This document shows, in pieces, positions 39,369-39,693 of a stretch of 39,693 bases of DNA (its first letter is position 1; each line of letters begins with the position of its first letter). Source of the DNA: Asaia bogorensis (lineage in GTDB: Bacteria > Pseudomonadota > Alphaproteobacteria > Acetobacterales > Acetobacteraceae); contig CAMDGX010000041.1 in assembly GCA_945897825.1 (NCBI GenBank), positions 1 through 39,693 on the forward strand. Reading direction: 5' to 3'. The notes beneath the pieces are model-generated. The model was not told where the DNA came from, did not search any database, and was given only the letters and a program-made list of their open reading frames with translations. The position numbers were made by a program, and so were the translations under genes.

Positions 39369-39693
39369 TGAGATCTGACCCGTTCAGGTCGGATTTTTCC
39401 ACCGAGATTTGACCCATGTCTGAACCTCCCCCTGCTGCAAACAGCGGGGGTCCATGGAGTGATCGACATGGCGTTGTTGAGCGTTATCCGGCGCTGGGCT
39501 CTGCGCGAACGGGTATCGATCCGGGCGATTTCGCGGCGCACTGGGCTGTCGCGGAATACCATCCGCAAATACCTGCGCTCCGGCGCGGTGGAGCCGAAGT
39601 TCAAGGTTCCCGAGCGGCTGAGCAAGCTGGACCGGTTTGCTGACAAGCTGGCGCACTGGCTGAAGGTCGAAGCCGGCAGGTCGCGCAAGCACA
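39369..39693 (+). mobile_element. IS21-family insertion sequence, left end (continues beyond the window)
   Basis: The start of istA at 39468 and a pair of imperfect direct repeats before it, GAGATCTGACCC (39370-39381) and GAGATTTGACCC (39404-39415, one difference), mark the left end of an IS21-type element; such elements carry multiple transposase-binding repeats at their ends. The exact boundary at about 39369, with a TG start, is inferred. The right end lies outside the window, so completeness and target duplication cannot be checked. Confidence 0.7.
39468..39693 (+). CDS. istA: IS21-family transposase IstA, N-terminal part (partial)
   Basis: Seventy-five codons are visible before the window ends. 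They start MALLSVIRRWALRERVSI and continue with a helix-turn-helix, RAISRRTGLSRNTIRKYLRSG, followed by the lysine-rich segment KFKVPERLSKLD and a DKLAHWLKVEAG stretch. This matches the N-terminal DNA-binding part of IstA, the DDE transposase of IS21; IstB should follow outside. A GTG three codons earlier (39459) is an alternative start. Codon use is less GC-biased at several places than the host genes. Confidence 0.85.
   Translation, partial: MALLSVIRRWALRERVSIRAISRRTGLSRNTIRKYLRSGAVEPKFKVPERLSKLDRFADKLAHWLKVEAGRSRKH

Noticed and set aside
1-39693. CRISPR arrays, tRNA, rRNA, riboswitches
   Set aside because: I looked for regularly spaced repeats, cloverleaf-type and conserved RNA sequences and saw none; covariance-model searches were not possible.

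Overview
The window is a very GC-rich, densely packed stretch of a Gram-negative bacterial genome, most likely an alphaproteobacterium and plausibly an acetic-acid-bacterium relative (Acetobacteraceae/Rhodospirillales). Pointers are the heavy C/G third-position bias, Tat-type signals on many binding proteins, an alphaproteobacterial phospholipid N-methyltransferase (PmtA type), a PlcP-type phospholipase C and a PhoB-like regulator. The genus assignment is inference. No rRNA, tRNA or CRISPR array was seen.

Layout. (1) 1-222: tail of an ABC ATPase, then a repeat and about 450 bases without a gene. (2) 762-7319, minus strand: an oligopeptide-type ABC importer (two binding proteins, two permeases, one fused double ATPase). 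(3) 7579-13562, plus strand: a second oligopeptide-type importer (DppD, F, B, C types) in one operon with a TIM-barrel isomerase-like protein and a cytoplasmic alkaline-phosphatase-superfamily phosphodiesterase. (4) 13680-19982, plus strand: a Ugp-like importer with two tandem binding proteins and a cytoplasmic metallophosphoesterase. (5) 20163-20606: a small orphan gene with a promoter that predicts a leaderless mRNA. (6) 30152-20640, minus strand: a second Ugp-like importer, again with two tandem binding proteins, followed by a 2-aminoethylphosphonate-type importer. (7) 30402-32835, plus strand: a PhnD-PhnC-PhnE phosphonate importer. (8) 37359-32832, minus strand: plcP, a GT4 glycosyltransferase (agt-like), pmtA, a fabF paralogue and a PhnZ-like HD oxygenase. 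(9) 37565-38461: diacylglycerol kinase-like gene; 38505-39224: PhoB-like response regulator with unusual residues; 39369 to the end: left end of an IS21-family insertion sequence.

The unifying observation is that almost every module has a phosphorus-scavenging meaning, and that arrays resembling the PhoB box (7-bp CTGTCAT-like units repeating every 11 bp) lie in the upstream region of five operons: 7497-7514, 13607-13635, 30176-30215 (minus strand), 30262-30302 and 37459-37498. I read the window as a phosphate-starvation island: import of phosphonates, glycerophosphodiester-like compounds and an unknown phosphorus-containing ligand of the oligopeptide-type importer; phosphodiester cleavage inside the cell; and replacement of phospholipids by glycolipids (PlcP makes diacylglycerol, Agt glycosylates it, a DAG kinase can recycle it). 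The most novel parts are the oligopeptide-type importer linked to an intracellular phosphodiesterase under a Pho-box-like site, and the five-gene plcP-agt-pmtA-fabF-phnZ-like cluster. Functions rest on reading motifs and recalled family features; no searches were run.
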